A stretch of 5,822 bases of DNA from NCBI GenBank assembly GCA_910587555.1, contig CAJULV010000109.1, positions 1 to 5,822 of the forward strand, given 5' to 3'. The translations under genes and the position numbers were made by a program. Numbering within the stretch: the first letter of the stretch is position 1; each line of letters opens with the position of its first letter. Below are positions 5,675 through 5,822 of this stretch, in pieces. This stretch comes from an uncultured Acetatifactor sp. (GTDB lineage Bacteria; Bacillota; Clostridia; Lachnospirales; Lachnospiraceae). Under the pieces are notes generated by a model. The model was given only the letters and a program-made list of their open reading frames with translations. It was not told the DNA's origin and searched no databases.

Positions 5675-5800
5675 ATGAAAAATAGTACAGAAAACCTTGC
5701 GAAAGACCAAAATCTATTATATGATACTGGTAACCATGATTTACAGGAATGCACAGGACAGTCTGTCTTGGAAAAATACAGGAAAGAGGTAGAACAATGA
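5675..5800 (+). CDS. Small hypothetical protein (41 aa), possibly truncated, of mobile-element context
   Basis: The frame begins MKNSTENLAKDQNLLYD and ends EKYRKEVEQ before TGA. It is hydrophilic and acidic/polar with a single Cys, and shows no signal peptide or membrane segment. Its stop overlaps the start of the next gene as ATGA (5797-5800), and its final codons supply that gene's ribosome binding site; this is the main reason to think it is translated. The ATG at 5675 is preceded by CCTCC and has no proper ribosome binding site. The frame stays open back to a TAA at 5651-5653. The true 5' part may therefore have been lost where the transporter operon joined this DNA, leaving a C-terminal fragment. 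I do not recognise the family. Confidence 0.5.
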   Translation: MKNSTENLAKDQNLLYDTGNHDLQECTGQSVLEKYRKEVEQ

Positions 5801-5822
5801 CAACCAACGAAAAAGCCCTTTT
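5797..5822 (+). CDS. Start of a plus-strand gene cut by the window edge
   Basis: The ATG at 5797 is preceded by GGAAAGAGG (5781-5789), a good ribosome binding site at about seven bases. It opens MTTNEKAL before the sequence ends. It overlaps the preceding small ORF by ATGA, a typical coupled arrangement. Too little is visible for a function. Confidence 0.55.

Noticed and set aside
5492..5754. Minus-strand frames of 72 and 78 codons upstream of the operon
   Set aside because: They overlap the plus-strand small ORF, have no convincing start and end in translated AT repeat. Part of the stretch 5540-5680 may be eroded coding DNA, but I cannot support a gene.

Overview
The window looks like cargo DNA on a mobile element of a gut Clostridia genome (Lachnospiraceae/Ruminococcaceae type). 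The evidence is a moderate GC content, purine-rich ribosome binding sites, VanS/VanR-style regulators, and scraps of element-type genes at both edges. I cannot name the species.

The core (about 426-5324) is a five-gene operon read entirely on the minus strand. In transcription order it encodes an OmpR/VanR-type response regulator (5324-4653), a HAMP-containing sensor histidine kinase (4665-3355), an ABC-2 type ATPase (3263-2385), a large permease with an extracytoplasmic domain of about 225 residues (2388-979), and a second six-helix permease (989-426). Neighbouring genes overlap by 13 bp (regulator/kinase), 4 bp (ATGA, ATPase/permease 1) and 11 bp (permease 1/permease 2), which suggests translational coupling. 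The one real gap is 97 bp between kinase and ATPase, and it holds an elaborate inverted repeat that includes the ATPase Shine-Dalgarno sequence. The simplest model is that the kinase senses an envelope-acting compound, the regulator activates the operon, and the transporter exports the compound or protects against it. The substrate cannot be read from sequence.

Two things stand out. First, the kinase ATP-lid, between the F-box (DYFYKG) and the G2 box (GIGL), contains six tandem copies of an 18-bp unit encoding HSMEEK-type hexapeptides. Three copies are identical at the DNA level, so this is an in-frame minisatellite inside the catalytic domain. Second, the leader of the ATPase gene can fold so that an 11-nt arm pairs with the ribosome binding site and the start of a T-run. 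This could be a translational switch, a transcription attenuator, or both.

Flanks: bases 1-108 hold the end of an unidentified minus-strand reading frame with a GF-R-Y-A-P-S...AWQR motif, as seen in conjugative-element proteins. It is followed by a 14-bp GC-rich hairpin and about 265 bp with only mirrored short open frames. At the right end, after a gap with promoters, another inverted repeat and an (AT)7 tract, a plus-strand small ORF (5675-5800) overlaps by ATGA the start of a further plus-strand gene cut off by the window edge. No RNA genes, CRISPR arrays, transposases or integrases were seen.
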